From positions 15,242,315 through 15,306,314 of the forward strand of contig NC_089830.1 of the NCBI RefSeq assembly GCF_035046505.1: DNA of 64,000 bases, written 5' to 3'. The DNA is from Tiliqua scincoides (Eukaryota > Chordata > Lepidosauria > Squamata > Scincidae). Shown here piece by piece: positions 9,056 to 24,700 of the stretch. Below the pieces are notes generated by a model that saw only the letters and a list, made by a program, of their open reading frames with translations, had not been told where the DNA came from and ran no database searches. The translations under genes were made by a program, and so were the position numbers. How positions within the stretch are numbered: position 1 is the first letter of the stretch; each line of letters begins with the position of its first letter.

Positions 9056-12000
9056 CGTAATTTTTATTTATTTTTTCAATAGATTTATATCCTGCCCTTC
9101 TCCAGAACAACAGGAAGTCCAGGGTGGGTCACAATCACAAATTAAAATTCCAGAAAAAAACAAATTACAATGAACTTAAAAATATATCAAAATACAATAA
9201 ATAAATCATGAAGTTTAAACAACAACCCCCCCCCAATAAGGTCAATAGAAAAGCAAAACAAAATCAACAGGTACCAAGGTACACAATAATTGTGCACTGT
9301 TTTTGTTCCCCTCCCCCTAAAAAATGAGGATTTGAATGTAAATTGTGATGAAAGAGAAGGGTTAAAAGGACTCAAAGCCTAGCAGTTAGTGACGGCCCTT
9401 GATCTCTTGCTGTCCACTCTATTCTTCCTATTGGTCCGTTTGGGATTAACTGGGAAAAAATGATAGCTTTCTCTGCCACCTAGGGAGCTGAGTCAGAAGG
9501 AGGCTACCTTGGGGACCCTCCCTCCTTGGTGAACAGAGAGCCCAAAATCTAGTGGGTTCCTTTTCTTCTGGAAGTTAAAACAGTCATGTAATGAGATTAT
9601 CAGAGACCAGTGATGAACCTGCTCCTTCCTGGATGAACTTGGACCACAAAATCCTTAAAAAATATAGGGAGTTTATGAAAGGGCAAAGCTGCACTCCTCA
9701 CTTACACATGAAGTAGGCAGGAAAATCTTCTGCTCTTAGGAAGCTCCCATTAATATGAGCCAGGTGTCCTAGAGAGACAGTGGAATAAATAGGAAGTTAC
9801 TCTTGGAAAACCAACCTGAATCAGTATTAGCTTATGAGGGAGTGCTCTGAAGTGGTTGTAAAGTGCCATGAGACCTCTGGAGAGACCCATCTTGAAGGAC
9901 AGCTTCAGTGCTCAGGGGATGCCTTTTGGGACTTCCTTCATGGTGTTGCCATCGACAATGGACGGAATGTTGATTCTTGGACTGTCAAGACAGCACCTAG
10001 GACTGCCAGAGATCTCCCTAGGTCAGTGTTTCTCAAACTGTGGGTCAGGACCCACTAGGTGAACCGAGAGCCAATTTCAGGTGGCTCCCCATATCATTTC
10101 AATATTTTGTTTTTACTATATTAGACTTGATGCTACCATTTGGGGAAATGTGACAAACTTGTACTTTTTACAGGCTAGAATGTAACACAGTAAATGGGAC
10201 TTACTCCTGGATAAGCACAGGTAGGATTGCAGCCTATGACTGTGAAAACGTTTCCTGCTTATTGAATGCAAATCTTAGAGAACTTTTATAAAATGATGTA
10301 TAGATGGTGTCTGACTCCAGGTAAACTGGCAAAAATGTATTAATATACCAAATAGATGTTGGAAGTGTACAAGACAAGAAAGAATGTTCTACCGTATGTG
10401 GTGGACTTGTACAAAAGCAAAAATATATTGGACTTTGATAGACCAGCAAATGCAGTTGACATTTAAGGTAAATTTACAGATGAAACAAGACACTATTTTG
10501 TTGGGAATATTGGATGATTCAATTCAGAAAGACTATGAAACTATGTTTTTATAGATGACAACTGCTGCAAGAATATTGTATGCCAAATACTGGAAAGTTC
10601 CAGAGATACCTGTAGTGGAAGAACGCTGGCTAAAGGTATTGAATTTGACAGAAATGGATAAACTTATAATACTTCTTAAAGATAAGCCAGTAAAAACTTT
10701 TATGGACAATTGGAAACCATTCATGGACTTCCTGCGCATTGAAGGGAGAATGGGTCAAATAATCTATGGATTTGATGAGTAGATAGGGGATTTAACTTTT
10801 ATGTTTTTCTCATTTTTCTTTTTCTTTTGAAAATGTACATTTTAAATAAGTGTAGATTGTTTAAGATGTGATCTCCACACTTGCCACACAAATTGTAATA
10901 TCTTTATTCTTTTTAATTTTTTTGTATTTGCATTTATTAAAACAAAGAAAGAAAGAAAGATTTTCCTGCTTGATGATGTCACTTCATAACATCATTTCCG
11001 GTGGGTCCTGATAGATTCTCATTCTAAAAAGGAGGTCCTGGTGCTAGTAGTTTGAGAGTCATTGCCTTAGGAGGTTGTGAGCTGAGACCAGTGTTCTCCC
11101 TGTGGGGCACATGTACTGTACTGAGAGGCAATAAACAAGGGGCATCTTTTAAGCATCAGGACCCACTTTTTTAAACGATACTCTATCAGGACCCACTTAG
11201 GTTTACCAGACTTTAAAAAAAGAGGTCTAGAAAGAAAAATCTATTTATTTATAAGGGATAATAACCAGAAAAAGACCCTGAAACATTTATCTCCCTATAT
11301 TTACACGTGCTTGCAAACTGCAGCAGTTGGGCTCTTTGTAGGGTAATATGTAACTACAGTATCTGATTTTTGAATAGCCTCAGGGCTTGAGGAAATAGCT
11401 CAGCGGTTCTCCAACTCGCTGGGAGTCCAAAAACTGCTTGTAAGTGGCAGGGACTGAGAGAGGGGATGTGCCCCAGTGGCGCCGCAGTGGTAGTGGTGCC
11501 GCAGGCACCCAGAGGCTTGCATACCTGAGGGGGTCTGCCAGCCTTGGAGAGGGTCCAAGAGGCCTGCAGCTCGCTCTGCGGGTCTCCCCCAAGCTTCATT
11601 TCACTCCGATCTGAAGATTGGAGTGACTTTTGGTTTACTGTGGCACTGCCGGGGCATCCATTACTAGGTCACTCCCCTTAAGGGGAAATGACCCGTTTTA
11701 TGTTCCTACATAAAACCCACCAAACATCAGGTCACAACCAACCACTGGGTCCTGACCCACAGTTTGGGAACCACTTGTATAAACTATTCTTGTAGAGAAG
11801 CCAGTGGTCCCCTGTTCCTGGCATTGGGTTCTAGTTTCTGCACCAAGAGACCTGTTGAATCAAAGGGACTTCTCTGTTCAGTCACCCAGATATCACAAGT
11901 TCTCGCACAGCCAAATGCTGACCTAATGTTTTTTAAACCAAAATACACTTTTGCCAAAATACAAACAAGCAAAAATCGTCTCCAACAATTAGGATGGTTT

Positions 12001-12660
12001 TCAGGGGTGCTCTGCAGTTTGGGAGGATCTGCCAGGTGAAAAAGAGGGGGCGTCTTTGAAACAGTCACACTGCTTATTGGATTAGAGAAATGGGTGGGGG
12101 CTGATGTTCATCACTGAAGTGAGGGATGCTCCTTGACTTACCCACAAAGCAAGCTGCCACCTTGAATATTGCTGCCTCCTTCACACAAGGATGGAACACA
12201 CAGCTCAGGGCAGCACCCCTAATGAGATCTGGGCTGTAGGTCTTGGTCTTGCAGAAAATAACAATGAGAACTGGCATCAGGCATGTTTGTGCAAAGGGAA
12301 CACTCTGTACTGATCCTACCACCCTTCTATCACAAATAAACTAGTGAAACCCATGAAGTTGGATGTAGACTAAGCAGATCTGAGTTCAAATCCATGCTCA
12401 TCTATGAATTTCACTAGAGGACTATGGGACAACGAACATCATACTACCTTATAGTGTGATGTGGAAATTCCCCATGGTATATGAGAAAATTTATACAGGT
12501 TGAGTCTTGGCATCCATGAGGGTTCCGTTCTGAGAACCCCTGCGGATGCCAAAAATCATGCTAAATGAAATCCATTTAAAAAACAATGTCCCTTTTCTCA
12601 GTGGTTTAAAAACAGCTTCACTTAACATTGTGAGGGAGAGCAGAAGCAGAAAGCAGACAA

Positions 12661-12724
<64 letters not shown>

Positions 12725-15700
12725 GGTGCTTAGAAAGGCCTCACTCCTAGGCAGTGACACTTCCCTTCACCTGAAGCACAGGGAAAGAATGCAAAGAGGG
12801 AGGCAATAATCACTTCCCTTTGTATTCTTTTGAGTGCTCCAGTAGGAAGGGAGGGGTTGCTTGCCTGGGAGTGAAGCCTCTCTAAGCCCTTGGAGAGAGA
12901 TTACAATGGTAAGTGAGGCTATTGTTAAAGGATGTTTTTCCTTTAATTTAAAGGACCATTCTCATCACACTGAAATAAAATTGAAGGTGAAAAATCCTCA
13001 GCTAATGATATTATACCTGTATGAGTTTTGCTGAGATAAAGCTCAGTAAGATAAAGCTTTGTAAGTAGTTCTACTCTATTCTTGACGAACAGGTGGGATT
13101 TAAAGTGGTACCCTGGGAAGACAGCAACAAAGACTTACCAAATGCTTGGCAACATGGTAGAGCATGAAGTGAAGGTCGTGGCTTTGGGGCTTCACGTACC
13201 TCCTCACTCTTGGGACCAGCACTCTGAGATAGGCCATTGCTTCCTGCAGCACATGGAGTCAAAAAAGATCATATCCTAAGGCAGGGGCCTCCAAACCCTG
13301 GCCCGGGGGCCATATGTGGCCCATGGAGAGCCTCTATCTGGCACACGACCAGCCTCTTGTTCCCTGAAAGCCTCTGGCCCACTTGGCGGAACATGACTGG
13401 AACAGTGCTCTGGTTGCGTCTGGAGGGTGGCTTCTGGTCTGAAGGGCCGGAGAGGTTGAATGAATGAGCCCATTCATTATTTATTCACTCATCTAAGTTC
13501 CATCTCTGATTTATTTATATAAATGTTATATTTAATTTTTTTTCCCGGCCCTCAATACCGTGCCAGATATTTGATGTGGCCCTCTGGCCAAAAAGTTTGG
13601 AGAACTCTGTCCTAAGGCGTCCTTTGCACTGGAGAAGAATTTTTCTCCTATGGAAGGCTTCTTATGGAAACCTCAGGAAACAATCCTAGCCAGGGGAAAC
13701 ACCAGCATACTGCCACACACACCAGCACACAGGCAGCCCCACCAGTGCAGAAGCCTGACAGGTGCTGCACTGACACAAGCACAGCAGTACACCAGAAAGC
13801 CATGCCCCACCACCAACAGGTTGAAGAAAGTCCCTGGCCACAAGCTCACCAGCAGAGAGGTTGAAAAAGGGGGGAGGGAAGCAAGGTGGGATAGATAAAG
13901 TTAGATCCCAAAATCCCTTTCTGAGCTGTACATGCCCCCAGTGGCTCCAAAGCTGGCAACGTAGCTTGTGTAGCTCATAGGAGTCCCATGAAGTAGCTGG
14001 TATAGCCCTGCACAGGAGTCATGCCATGCGGGTAAGTCTTTCAGAGGTCTGTTACCCTGCACATGCCCGATCTTGTCTGATCTCGGAAGCTAAGCAGGCT
14101 CAGGCCTGGTTAGTACTTGGATGGGAGACCGCCTGGGAATACCGCCTGCTGTAAGCTTATACCATAGTCTTTCGAGACTGAAGGTGGCCAACCATCTCAC
14201 CCCCCCCACACACACACACAGTTAACCTCTCCAACATGATGGCACATTGGAATCAGCAGACAAAGCGCACTCAGCCCTGAGCAATCAGCACAGCGGCCGC
14301 ATAGCATCAGGCTGTAAGGTACCCTATGTCTACGTTTGCAGCAGGACCCTATCACCCCGAGTTGGGGCGCCTTCTCCCTGATGTGCCAGCAAGACACAAG
14401 GCCTGGAGAGGTTAATCAAAGAGCTATTTAGGACTGAAGCATGCTGGGCAAATGTCTAGATCTCCGTCTACCATTGTGTGATCCTTAGAGAAAGGTCGGA
14501 GTACAAATGTACGTACATAGGAAAACTAAACTATTCAAGCATTCAGCTAGCTAGCTTGCAAGAAAAGAGTAATACAGTGGAAACTGGTTATTTCTCAGGT
14601 ACTTCGAGTGGACTGGAAACAGGTTTGTTTCATGTCAGCTTTGAGCTGGAAAACATGCGCTAGATCTACAGGTGAAGCCTCATTATTCGCGTGGGTTCCA
14701 TTCCAAGCACTTAAATGGATGGCAAAAAAACGTACTATAGCAAATCAATTTTTAAAAAAAATTAAAAAAAGTTTTTTGGCTCAGGTGATTTAAAAACAGC
14801 CTTGCTGATCTTTGTGATGTAAGATCATTAAGAAGACAATCCATCAATCAGTCCTCCAATTCACTCCGCCCCTCCCTTCACCAATGCAAAGTGATCACCT
14901 TTCTTTCATGTGCTCAGGGGGAAGGGAGGGGTCACCTGGAGAGAGAAGGATTGATGGATTGTCAGCCAGCTGCCTCCCCTCTCATTAAGGAGGCTATTGT
15001 TAAAGAACTGTTCCGATTTTTAAACTGATTTTAAAGGCATGCATTTTCCCCCTTCTCCAGGGATCAGCACATTCCTTCTCATTTGCAGTGGCCATTCATG
15101 CTGAGTCAAATCCGTGTATAACAAGACTGGACCTGTATATTTTCTGATGTCAGAAAGCCAAGATATAACAATGGCAATGGCATTGCTAGATGGGTGCGGG
15201 CCACACTGCGTGACGTGCACAGAGAGTGATACCACTACTCACCCAAATTTTTAAAATCTTTGTATTTCCAAATAATACAATCATGTTATATATCAATCAA
15301 AGCATAATTTCATGTATGAAGTTCATGTAACTTCAATGAAACAAACCTTAAACTAGCTCTTTTCCATCAAAAGTTATAAAAAAAACAGCGGGGATGGGGT
15401 GATGGTACAATGCCACTCAAAGCATTGCCCCCCCGTCGCATGGGAGGAGATCCATCACAGGGGTGATGCGCTGGCGTCCCGCACTGGGTGACACAAACCC
15501 TGGTGACGCCACTGCAGAGAGGGAAGCAAATTAGTCAAGACAGGACCTGCAGGGGGAATGAAGCCGAAGACGGTGGTCAGTCTTGCGAAGCCAACATGTA
15601 CAAGAAACCCTTGAGCAGGGCCAGCCCATTCATGAGGCCAGCTAACGCAGATTGGTGGGGCTGCCCATCTCTGCCTGCCTGCCTACCTCCACTGCTCCTC

Positions 15701-18700
15701 CTCCTCCTCCTCCCACTCCCTGCATTGGAAAGGGAAGAAGGGATAGAGAAGAGCAGAGGAAGAGAAAGCTGGAGGGCAGGAGAGAGTTGAACAAGAACAT
15801 GGGGAAGGGGAGGAACAGAGACTGGCACATCATCAGTTAAAGGGGGACAATATTTGGCATGCTGCCTTAGGAGGTCTTGGGCCTGCCCTGCCTATCCTTA
15901 GCATCATCCTTCCCCCACGGGCACAGCAAGCAAGAGTTGAGCTACAACATGGGAGAATTTCCCAGAACAGTCAATGGCAGGTCACCCCCGGCAACAAGAG
16001 TCTTGGTCCCTGCTCTTGCAGGTGATTCCTCTCTCCTGCTAATGTAAGTCACGCAGGTGGCCACTCACCTCCACCACCTCACTCTTATCCTGGAGATGAA
16101 CAAGAATGTTCACCATTTCAGAAATGGCTGCTTCTGTTGTATGTGGGAGCCACTGTTTCCCCTTCCGGCTCCGAAGCAACCACAAGTGCTTTATCACTAG
16201 GGCACGGACGCTTGCTTCCTCCTGCAAATAGGAAACAAATAGGAAGAGTCACCAGAGATTGATACTTGCCAGGTTTCTAATCTCATAAGAGCATAAGAAG
16301 AGCCCTGCTGGATCAGGCCAAAGGCCCATCTAGTCCAATTTCCTGTATTTCACAGGCCCACCAGATACCTCAGGAAGCACACAAGACTGCATGCTGGTGC
16401 CACTCCCTTGCACTTGGCATTCTGAGGTAGCCTGCTTCTAAAAGCAGGAGGTTGCACACACCAATCATGGTTTGTAACCTGTGATGGGCTCTTCCTCCTT
16501 ACATTTGTCCAATCCCTTTTTCAAGGTATCTAAGCCAGATGCCATCACCACATCCTGTGGTAAGGAGTTACAAAGAATAATTACAGTTACTGAGTGGGTG
16601 GGTAGATAAAGAAATAAATACTTTCTTATATCTGTTCTAATTCTCCCAACACTAAATTACTGGTGACAATGTGCAACAGAGATGTTGTTTCTGGTTTTAG
16701 CCCTTCATTGTCTGTGGCTGCAAGGATGAGGAGCCCATGTCTCTTCTCCTGAATTTAGCACACACACTCTTGATAGCGTGCCCAGTACTAAGGAACTCCA
16801 TGGGTCACCTGTACAGTGTCTGACATGACAATCTAAAACACTCACATGGTCAACAAGAGCAGAGTAGGTTGCAGACAACATTCTGATGTAGCTGGTTTCT
16901 TCCTCCCCTGTGATAGAGGACAAGGTGCTCTCTAACACATCCAAAATTTTGGGGAGGGCTTCTGGTTCGCTCACACCCAGCTGATTGAAGAGAGCCAGCT
17001 GTATGCACCAGGGGCTCTTCATCTAAAACAAAAGAGGTGGCTCATTTAAATATATACAGTCAGTTCTTGTTATCCTCTAGGGTAGGTTCCTGGAAAATCG
17101 AGTGGATACCGTGCTAGCAGATACTGAATCATTGAGCCTATGGGAAACATGGGGTTCGGTTCCAGGGAAACCTCTTCAACATATACTCTATGCACTTTAT
17201 GAACCTGATGTCTATAGGGTTAGGTGATAGCGAAGGCTCATCAACATCTGATGCTTCCGCCTCTGTGCTGGCTGTCCCTTGACTAGTTCAAGGTTGCTGA
17301 CCCAACAACAAGCCTCATAGTTCAGCAGTGGGAAGGGGGTAGCTTCACCTGTCCTCATCCTCAACCTGACTCTTGGCTCCTTACCTAGGCTTGCCCCAGA
17401 GCAGCCCTCAGGTACCCTTCCATTGGCCTCTCATCATCGCCATTCTGAAGGTTCAGCGGCAAGTCCCCAAGATGGTGCCCAAGATGGCAGGGCAAGTCAG
17501 GAAGTGGACACAAGTGTGCCCAACCATTCTCCATGGGCCAATCCCAAAGTCCCTTTGGTATCCAAAACTGACCTAAAGTAGACAACTTTCTAAAAAACTG
17601 ACTGGATGCAATTACGCCCATTCCTTCCATATACTGTTGGCCATATACTGTATACTGTCTCTTCCTCTCAGCCCTGCAGAGCACCAACACTGCCTTCTGC
17701 TCACGAGGAGGCCACTGTCTCTTCTCCTCCTCCTCATGCAACCTCTCTTGCCCCCACCTGCCTGCCTGCTCTTAGCTGCACTGCTCCCCATCCCAGTGCA
17801 CCAGCACTATATTCACAGGTAATGAGAACAGAGTCAGATAACTAGAAGTAGGTAGCAATTCTGCCCCTCGAACATCAGCAAATGCACATATAAAGAGGAA
17901 CTGAACTGAACTATCATGGGTGCAGCTTCTTTTATTACAGAGTTCCCACCACCTGATAGGTGCAGAGAGGAGTATACCCATCCCAGCAATCTTCTGTCAA
18001 AGTCCCTGTGGATATGCAAGAATGGAATCTGTGCATGTGCCGGCCAACTATCTGAGAAGTTACATTTTTATTATCCCTGTCTTTCGAGGATGACTTACCA
18101 AATCAGATTCAAAGATCAGGGAAGAAAGTCCTCTGAGGCTCAGCTTCCGAACCCCAAGTTTCCCATGATCCAGCCACTGAAGGAGAGAGTCTTTTGACAT
18201 GATGTTTCCAAGCTCCTTCACACGGTTCAGGAGCAACTGAAAGCCCAAGAAGGACAACAGAAGCAAATTAATTGGGGTGAACACTTTGGTTCACCTTGTT
18301 GAGCTCTTTGCAGATGAGTGTTCATGGCTTTATCCACCACATACAGATGCAGAGGGCACAGCTATATCACTGGTTTAAATTTGGTGAAAAGCCATTTCCT
18401 CTCCTCAGAGCATCCTGGGAACTTTATTTCTGTGAGCGGAGCCAGAAAACTCTTGCATTGGCAGTGCCATCACAATTCTCAAAATTTGCTGGAAGGAACT
18501 GCATCAGTTGAACTGAACAGGAAATGGATAGAAGTTTAGAGCATAGAGTTGCCTGGACACACCCAGAAACATCTATCACAGTCTCTTCTGCAAGCTGAAG
18601 CAAAGACTCAAAGAGTGAATTCCAAGTCATTCACATGCCTTGTCTCCCTGACCTTGAGGTCAGAGATTCAGGGCAAAGCCAGCCCAGAGGGTATAAAATT

Positions 18701-21700
18701 CACACACCACTCTGTAAACACAAGTAGACTCTAACTGATCATTTGATGCCCTGTAATGGTGCCCATAATTTGCCATCCACATGCCAACCAATCTTTAGGA
18801 CCATTGGTTTCCATAGCAGTTACATGGCCTAATCCAGTGGTTCCCAAACTTTTTTGACTGATGGCTCTCTTGATCTACTGGGCCATTGGCCGTGGCTCTC
18901 CATTAAGGCTACAATTCAAGAGAGGCAGGTTTTTCACAAAGATTCTGTGGCTTCCCTAGCTGGTTTTCATGGCTCCCTGGGAAGCCACAACTCACAGTTT
19001 GGGAACCACTGGCGTAATCCTATCCAGGGAAAGGCTGCAGGGTGCATCGCCACTAATGAAGCCTCTCAACTACTGCAGTACCCCTCACCTTGTGGTAGAG
19101 CATCACTGCTGTTTCATAGAGCCATGCATGCTCTTCAGCCCCAAAGATAAGCAGAAGGAACTGAATGATGCCAGGGACCAAGGAGTGTGAGCTGGAGAGG
19201 AGAATCCTGGAATAGGTAACAGGACCATGCAAAAAAAAGAAAGGAAAAGAAAAAGAGGCACTAAAGATGTCAGTGGAAGACAAATGATGCACATTCACAT
19301 CCCACAACTTCAGCTATCTGACACTCTTTGAGAAACCCAGCAGTCTTCCTCCTACCTTACTAAGCTGGACAATCCCTCACTAAAAGATTGAGGACTGCTC
19401 AGCTGATCCCAGCACTCGGTTTCCTCTGTCACGATTCTCACGATGTTACAGAGAAGCTGGAGTGTTTTCAGCGGCTCTCTGCAAGCAAGATAAAAGAAGT
19501 AAGACCAGGAGGGTCACTGCCACAGATACACCAGGAGTGTGACTAAGGGTCCCACTTCTATAGAATCCAAGAGTTTCATTTAAGTCAGAAATGGAACAAG
19601 TTGCTGGCTCAGGAGTAATCTTCTTCTTATTTTGAGAGTGTGAGATTGTAAGGTCAATTTCCCAGATGAGCGCATGTCCAAGGGAACCCCGGCCTGGGTG
19701 CCAAATCCGGGATTCCAACAAATCTGTGCGCCCGGTGAGCAGACCTTACCATTCAGCCTGGGCGCTGCATGTGGTCCTCCACGATCAGGAGACAGAGATG
19801 CTCTGGGCAGTCGCATGTGCCTGAATGTCCTGTCACATGGCCTTCTGGGACACCAGGCAGCAGATGTGACTGCCCAGAGCGTCCCCCAATCATGGAGGAT
19901 TACACATGGCGCCTGGGTGGAATGGAAAGATGTAGTCCAAACAGGAACTGCTTTTCCTGTGTGTGGCGGTAGTGAGTTTGGCCACTGTGGTCCAAGAGGA
20001 AAAAAGGGCCACATGCTGGGCAAGTGGCCATGGCTGAGTTGTATCCTCCATGCCTTGCAAGCACCGTGTTCCAGATTCAATACCTGGCATGGTCAATCCA
20101 AAAGCTAGCACCAAAACCCAAAAGATCTCTTGCAGAGACAACTTACCTCACATTGCTGCCGTCCTTCAAGGAGACCGAGATTTGCCCCAGCAAAGTCATA
20201 AGCAACTTGGGAAACTGCTCTCTCACCCTTCTTTTGTTGGCAGCAGCACAGAGAAAGCTCCTCATGGCTTGGGTGGCATGTTGCTAGGAGAAAAGGAAAA
20301 AGAGATGCCCGGTGCTCTTACAGCTTCTTCTTTGTCCTGGACCAGAATGTCATGCAGCAGAGGGTGAGATCCTGTGTGTATGCACCTGCTCATCTCTCTC
20401 AGCTGCAGGGGGAGTCCTCCACTGCAATCTGCCTGGTACCTGCCGGGGACTGGGCTCGTCCTCCACCCCCTTCCCCTCACTTCCTCACCAACCCAAACTC
20501 CAGCTGAGGCAGGGTTGGCCCAAACCTGACCGAGGGAGAAAAATACACCTTCCTGTTCATGAACTCAGCTGGGCAGAAGGTTTCCTGCACAATCCCCAGT
20601 GATAGGAATGGATCCTGCCTCTTTTTCTTTCACAGCCTCCACTCATTTCACTAGGACTTGAAGAAAAGGGCATCCCCATGGGGTCAGATGGGTTTGTCTC
20701 TCACTCAGCCACAGTTCAAAAATCTCTCACCTGCAGTGAGCACTTCATATTGTCTCTTGGCAGGTCTCCCATATTGGACTTTGCAACAAAGTGGTACTCT
20801 TGTAGCTGTACCAGCGGGGAGGTCATAAGGCTAGGCAGATAATGGTAGTGGGATAAGGTGTTCTCTCTATCTTTTCTATCTTCTGATAAAGCATACCTAG
20901 AGGACAATCCTCAGGCTTTACTTCCTTCCTGCTCTCTCTCCCCCTTCCCCTCAAAAGGCCATGGAGCTAGACAGACTAGCTATGGGATTCTCTCAAACTC
21001 ACATGCATGTTTCTTAAATTAACTGATGTCTGAGTCTTGAACTCAAGTCTCATACAAAGCTGCCGATCTCGGCTTTCCTGCAAAATGCATCTTTTGGGGT
21101 TTGGTCTCTGCCAACAACCCAGCATTGGATGGAGAGCTACATTGCAAAGATGTCAGCAACAGCAGAGATTTTCAACCCTTTTCATTTCATGGTAGACTGA
21201 CAAGGTGCTCAAATTGTCAAGGCGTACCATCAGTTTTTGGACAATTAACAAGGCACATTGCACTACAGGTGCGGGGCTTGCACACCCCAACGGCCCTACT
21301 GATAAATGACCCTCTCCCAAACTCCTGCAGCACCCCTGTGAACCACTGGCAGCACACCAATGTGCCATGGCACACTGGTTGAAAATCCCTGTGCTAGAGT
21401 ATACCACATCAAGAGCAGTCCCTCCAACAGAAATCAGTTCTCTCTTTCCTTCCTGACAAAAGGAGAGCACATCATGCACGAGGGACAGTCATTCACACTT
21501 GTGGTTCAAACCCTGAAATCATATTCTGGATTGTTGTGGATATTAACATTCATTGATATTGAAGAAGTTGATATTCTCCAGGGTGAATTTTGGTGTGTAG
21601 ATTTTGCCCTCAGTACCAACTCCCGTGGCTTCTCTCTCCTTGCATGCAGCTGCAGGATATACTCATACGCTACCGGGAGAAGGGAATTGTGACACAGTTC

Positions 21701-24700
21701 CACAGCACAGCTCTTACCACACTTGTCTGCTCTTCTGGCTTTCCCCGCATCTCATACAGCAGGGCTTCAAGGAGCAGGGTTGTATCGGCACAGGCAAACA
21801 CCACCGGCCAGTGCTCCTGACAAGCGCTGTGAATTGAAAAACAGACAGGTCCCTTGGACCAGGCGTGGCAACATCTGCCTACCTTACTGATGGCCCCCTC
21901 CAACCTGGAGTCAGCCTTGTTGCCGCCCTATGTAGCATGCTCTTTGGCAAACTACAAGACCCAGGATTCCTTACTTTCTTCTGGCATTCCTACATGTCAG
22001 ATGTACCCACAGGGAGCAGTAACTGAGCAAGAAGAACTGTAATAATCATGAACACTGGAATCCCAGAGAGAGTGCAAAACTGCCTGATACCATCTCACTT
22101 AGCATTGCCTATTCTGACTGGCGATGGTTCTTCAGCATTTCCGAGAGGGGTCAAATCCACTTTCCAGCCCTACCAGCAGATGCCAGGGATTGAACCCAAG
22201 TCATTCTATGTACAAAGCGCGTGCCCTATCACTGAGCTAGGGGCTTTCCCATACATGATGCAGAACATATGGCAGTCAATGAGTTATGCCTGCACAGTGA
22301 ATCCAACTTTACAGATTAATAGTGATGCCAAATGGGCACACTGTTAGTTTGGATTTTTGGAGCGGCAAACAACAGACAGGAGAATTCAGAGGACTTCTGA
22401 CAAAAGTAAACCTTTACTCGTTTGCAAACGGGACCCCCACACACACAGGTGGAGGATCCCAAAAAACTACAATGATGCAGGTTTTATAGGGTATTCTAGA
22501 TAGGGGAGGGGTACAAGAGCACACAAAGAGAGGAGAACATCTATGGGAAAATTAACAGACCAACAGGCAAAAGAACAACATTTGGCATTTGTTATCAGTT
22601 CAGGATGTTGATTTGAGAAGGGCAGTTTGACGCGCATAGACACTTTGTTTACAGACCTATCCATTGCAGAGGATCTGGTGCTCTATCAACATCCCTTTTA
22701 CCCTAACCCTTTCATCCTGATTTGTTTCTTGCCATTGTTTATGGCTTTCTGTTCATCCTTGGGGCCCATACTGCAGCCAGCTTGTTTTCTGAGAAGGATA
22801 TTAGATGCTGGCTGGTATCATTCTTGGACAAGGGTCAGAGAGGGGCTTTTAGTCAGAGCATTTGGGCCTTGTGGGTATTTCAATATTGTGAGCTGGGCAT
22901 TTTGGGGACAATAGGGAATCTTTTTGATGGAGTAGCTGGACTGATAGGGCAATTTTTACATCAACTTACTGATCAGGACCAGGAATTTTTCCTGACATCA
23001 CTTCCGGTGGGTCCCAGACATTATTCTAAAAAGTGGGTCCCAGTGTAAACATGAGAGAACCACTGCCTTAATTCAAAACAGGCCAATGAGACATCTGGGG
23101 GGGGGGGGTTGACACCCTAGTGACCAAAATTCTGGAAAGCGTGGCTTTTAGGAATAATGCCATCATGTTAGGAATAATACCATCATGAGACCATTTGATG
23201 CAGAATTTCATCTATTGCTTGTGGGGAAATATTCACTGCATTAATTTTCTGGCCATTATTACTACTCACTTCATGTCATGACTATTACTATCTCTCAGTC
23301 TCACCTACCTCACAGGGTTGTTGTGAGGACAAAATAAAGGGAGGAACCACACACACCATCCTGAGCTGCTTAGAGGAAGGGTGGTATAAAAATGTGAAAG
23401 AATTAATATGATTAATTAATAATTAAATAATTATGTTGCATGAGGAGACAAAAATTTATGGGCCCCAGTTGTCAAGTGACCTAGCTACGCCACTGTATAT
23501 ATTTGAGGATCTGGAGGCCATTACTTGCTATAATAACCTAAGCTGCATGAAGTGTTGATATGCAGATACTTTGTATATGTGTGTGTGTATAAATATACAT
23601 TCCGCACCCCCTTTTTTTAAGTATGTAACTCATAAGCATGTATCCATGTAATGCTATTTTTGGGGGGTTCTGTTTAAGCAATAAAAATAAAATAAAATAA
23701 AATAAAATGCCTGTACAGGTCTCCAGTGCCCACAGAACTGCCACTAAATCTCAGCCAGGCACAGAAGCATGCGCATACATAATGAGCCTATGGGTGCAAT
23801 CCTAACCCCTTATGTCAGTGCTTTCCAGCACTAAGGGCCATGTAGCTCCAAGGTAAGGGAACAAACATTCCCTTACTTTGAGGAGGCCTCCATGAGTGAC
23901 ACCCAACTGCAGGTTGCAGCACATGTTCCATTGGCACCGCTATGCCAGTGCTGGAAAGTACTGACATAAGAGGTGAGGATTGCGCCCTATGTCTGTGTTT
24001 CTCAACCAATGCTATGTGTACCACCAGCGATACTTGAGGTTGTGTCTGATGGTACTTGTGGGACCCCCAGGCATCTGCTTCTGGCAGCAAGACAAATGAA
24101 CTGATGTGACCAACTTCAGTAGGAGGCTTGGCTCAGTGAGCAGCAGGCTTTTCACCTACTCTAAAAAGCCCTCCTGTTCACCCTGAGCCTCTTCCTGATT
24201 GGTGTTTGTCATGTGGCATCTGGCCTCTCAACCCAGAAGTAACTGGCAATCACTTCTGCTGGTACTTCCAATAGGTGGATCATGCAAAGTGGTACAGTGT
24301 GGGATGAACATTGAGAAACGCTGGTCTATGTGCATACAAGGCTACAATTCCTGGCTCCTAATACAAATCAAGTTTGAAATATTAGGAAGCTAAACCATGA
24401 ACTAGATGTGACCGGACACCCGTAGAGATGCTCCAGAGCAGAGTATTCTTCATTCTGGTAGGCAGGCAGAGAGGGTGGTGGGGAACCCTGCTTTAAGTTT
24501 GTCCTGGGTGCAGAGTCATGATACTTAGGGCCCAATCCTATCCAACTTCCCAGTACTGGTGCAGCCGTGCAAACAGGGCATGCGCTGCATGCTGTGGTGG
24601 GGAGGCAGTCACAAAGGCCTCCTCAAGGTATGGGAACATTTGTTCCCTTACCTTGGGGCTGCATTGTGGCTACACCAGTGCTGGAAAGTTGAATAGGATT

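Noticed and set aside
12074-12322. Longer exon using the whole minus-strand frame
   Set aside because: Phase with the neighbouring exons and a GTAAGT donor limit the coding part to 12247-12142. The rest of the frame is intron.
12491-12809. Open frames with poly Ser-Leu or poly Arg-Glu
   Set aside because: They are created by the (CT)n microsatellite inside a transposon remnant.
14053-14192. Functional 5S rRNA gene
   Set aside because: The 5S part is diverged, lacks the normal 5' end and terminator, and carries a LINE-like tail. Four dispersed copies in both orientations fit a SINE.
22722-23048. 108-codon hydrophobic open frame
   Set aside because: It runs from a possible LTR-like repeat into a hAT-like end (GGGTCCCAG), so it is chance.
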